A DNA stretch of 64,000 bases from Paenibacillus periandrae (GTDB taxonomy: Bacteria > Bacillota > Bacilli > Paenibacillales > NBRC-103111). The notes beneath the pieces were generated by a model, which worked only from the letters and a program-made list of their open reading frames with translations, did not search any database and had not been told where the DNA came from. The first letter of the stretch is position 1. Each line of letters begins with the position of its first letter. Shown here one piece after another: positions 63,301 through 64,000 of this stretch. The stretch is taken from positions 1-64,000 of the forward strand of contig NZ_JAJNMU010000003.1 of the NCBI RefSeq assembly GCF_022458865.1. The letters run 5' to 3'. Position numbers and translations under genes: made by a program.

Positions 63301-64000
63301 TTATAGAACAAGTTTGGTGAGGCAGATTGGAGGATTTAGAAAAGGATATGAGGGAAGTCAAGATTATGACCTTGCCCTTAGAATTACTGAAATAACTGAT
63401 AGAGTTTTTCATATATCAAAAATCTTATATCATTGGAGGACTATTCCTCAATCTACTGCATCTAGTGGTGCTGCGAAAGATTATACGAAAGATGCAGGGT
63501 TTAAATCTCTGCAGGATGCTATTGTTAGAAGAGGAATAGATGGATGGGTTGAACGTTCTGAAATTCCCAACGTATATACTGTTCATCATAGACCAACGAA
63601 TAACCCCAAAATTTCTATTCTCATTCCTACAAGAAATATGGGTGAAATACTAGATCAATGTTTGATTTCAATATTTGAGAAAACGACTTATCAAAATTTC
63701 GAAGTTATTGTAATTGATAACGGAAGCGATGAAAGACAAACTTTGGAAATTTTTGAAAAATGGGAAATTAAGGAATCTCGCAAATTTCGAGTCCATCTTT
63801 TAGATATCCCTTTCAATTATTCTATGATTAATAATGAGGGTGCAAAAATAGCAGATGGTGAGCTATTGTTGTTATTGAATAATGATATAGAAGTAATTAC
63901 TCCAACATGGCTTGAAGAGATGGCAGGGCAGGCAATTCGATCTTCTATTGGTGCTGTTGGAGCAACTTTATTGTATCCTGATAATACCATCCAACATGGA
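60341..64000 (+). CDS. Giant kinase-fold/coiled-coil/double GT2 glycosyltransferase (partial, runs off the window)
   Basis: Starts ATG 60341, two bases after the methyltransferase stop, with AGAGGGG upstream. The frame is open to 64000 (1220 codons) without a stop. Part 1 (about 1-240) looks like an aminoglycoside-kinase/LPS-kinase fold: LLTSRDINANNILVN is the R-D-x-N-x-x-N catalytic loop and VFLVDFDLS the D-F-D metal loop. Then come a region of unknown fold and a coiled coil (about 480-600) with a 14-residue repeat. The segment EPYSWKSIGSDPYFILEGRI begins a small sugar-binding-like domain. GT2 domain 1 starts ISVIVPVYNVDEEWLV with LLDHDDELA (DxD-like) and GSQDYDLALRI. GT2 domain 2 starts ISILIPTRNMG with LLLNNDIEV. 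Two tandem GT2 domains fit a chain-elongating polymerase. The kinase domain could phosphorylate the primer or chain end. Confidence 0.85.
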   Translation, partial: MELYKAIMYAGLCKESELDSIVVNLQISDGVRNEHAESRRYFIYKNNSPLCSVKRLPKESIFDVDLIIETQQKFNKYNNFSSPQIFGVYKNNENIFIVEEFLLNVSTVHELIINNEVTTDNAITLIEKVFNEIIQNSEEVYDENLLATELKQLDAFTKTAENFNVPQMLILRLKEQINKDLDILIQRPLLTSRDINANNILVNRENKVFLVDFDLSQKTHFWWIDIFRNDFWDDRLSLDNYKKKLSLKGLDSNFLNLLSFLNEIWIIQKVFTENHYLKNYDSYRKKILDYFKLWIANTADSEKYLELVHATDLIQLPEQIEHNYPYYSQLFWSDDNLFLEENSRKVGLVEQNDFSLFQFQIPEMSTFFRLDPSNKPCSIIIKSLSLTVDDHIIYEINHETNFEELITTNGLYQLEDTDNGFYNIVALNDDPQIIVNFPDEIKKVTSKGKINILVEMKYINDISSVIIATLEQKAAESLLLKRDLNDTKSELLQLNQNYAEINNVYIGALENLKTLVDSIKMYEDSHQINLNEKTILKGDLEESKNQLEESNNELKITKIKLEESNNELKITKIKLEEDHKELTQFKNENEVLKNTLSWKVTLPLRKFGGIIHKFKDILHIIIRKRFSFKLIPVNDLLENSEPYSWKSIGSDPYFILEGRIPTGWVKITWTSSSNVNLPLKIYWDEGQGLSETNSHIFGHLKNGKNKIQEAVMFISPLTQSLRLDTGDREADFSFESISMFKITRVNVFMKSVMNFIKQRGFSILTLRSLIKKTWAIFKNQGLKGVWIKIKYSLVGNDFDNNSIDYQTWLLALALTEDKRLDILKEIDTFHYKPLISVIVPVYNVDEEWLVKCIDSVRNQLYSNWELCIADDASPKQHIRSVLEKYEKIDERIKVVYREKNGHISEASNSALDIANGEFIALLDHDDELAVNALFENVKLLNSYHDADMIYSDEDKISMEGERHSPYFKPDWSPDTFLSHMYVCHLGVYRTSLVRQIGGFRKGYEGSQDYDLALRITEITDRVFHISKILYHWRTIPQSTASSGAAKDYTKDAGFKSLQDAIVRRGIDGWVERSEIPNVYTVHHRPTNNPKISILIPTRNMGEILDQCLISIFEKTTYQNFEVIVIDNGSDERQTLEIFEKWEIKESRKFRVHLLDIPFNYSMINNEGAKIADGELLLLLNNDIEVITPTWLEEMAGQAIRSSIGAVGATLLYPDNTIQHG
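61979..62062 (+). repeat. Perfect 42-base tandem repeat within the coiled coil
   Basis: Two exact copies of a 42-base unit (61979-62020 and 62021-62062) encode LEESNNELKITKIK twice. A third, diverged copy (LEEDHKELTQFK) follows. The unit is 14 residues, i.e. two heptads, so expansion or contraction would keep the coiled-coil register. Confidence 0.9.

Overview
The window reads as a chromosomal segment of a Bacillota species, most likely Paenibacillus or a close relative. The evidence is an rRNA operon followed by a tRNA cluster, strong GGAGG ribosome sites with many TTG/GTG starts, CIRCE control of groESL, T-box and purine riboswitch leaders, an SLH-anchored surface protein, and an IS66-type transposase with Paenibacillus-like sequence. 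No species call is possible from the sequence alone.

Layout. 1-1376: 3' end of a 23S gene, 5S rRNA and eight tRNA genes ending in a terminator. 1400-6100: accessory insert between two tRNA clusters. It holds a broken DEDDh exonuclease, a small interrupted ORF, a three-gene set (conserved hypothetical, CcbP-like Ca-binding protein, nucleotidyltransferase with zinc ribbon), an IS66 tnpC with an in-frame amber codon, a PIN-domain remnant and a decayed second transposase. 6330-7124: six more tRNA genes, three of them with clear sigma-A promoters. 7.3-10 kb: kduD-kdgK-kdgA for ketodeoxygluconate catabolism. 10.2-20 kb, mostly minus strand: Rieske oxygenase, gltB, hemL, a PhzF-like isomerase and an LCP cell-wall ligase. 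20-28 kb: three-gene ABC-2 exporter, two paralogous serine-hydrolase lipoproteins flanking a peroxiredoxin, and a polysaccharide deacetylase. 28-36.5 kb: UlaG-like hydrolase, Lrp regulator, guaA, a riboswitch-controlled purine permease, leuA behind two tandem leucine T-boxes, and a frameshifted methyltransferase. 36.5-49.9 kb: DnaA-box cluster, large membrane protein, ABC-F ATPase, degenerate XPB-like helicase half, folate cyclo-ligase, moaC-moaB-moeA-like-tatA-tatC, groES-groEL and an SDR.

50-64 kb is the most accessory-looking part. A minus-strand pair encodes a large protein with an N-terminal QRTVGNQAVQR motif, an Ala/Pro-rich linker and pore-like hydrophobic segments, plus a small chaperone-like partner. 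This is a candidate contractile-injection-system effector/chaperone cassette. It is followed by an SLH surface protein and an AT-rich glycan locus: Wzy-like ligase/polymerase, Wzm/Wzt exporter, methyltransferase, and a giant kinase-fold/coiled-coil/double-GT2 protein that runs off the window. The glycan locus plausibly builds and exports a glycan for the cell surface or S-layer.

The points most worth a second look are the candidate effector cassette, two intergenic DnaA-box clusters at 27.86-27.90 and 36.49-36.71 kb (six exact boxes in all), the tandem leucine T-boxes, the kinase/GT2 fusion, and the helicase half that is still an open frame but has lost its key motif.
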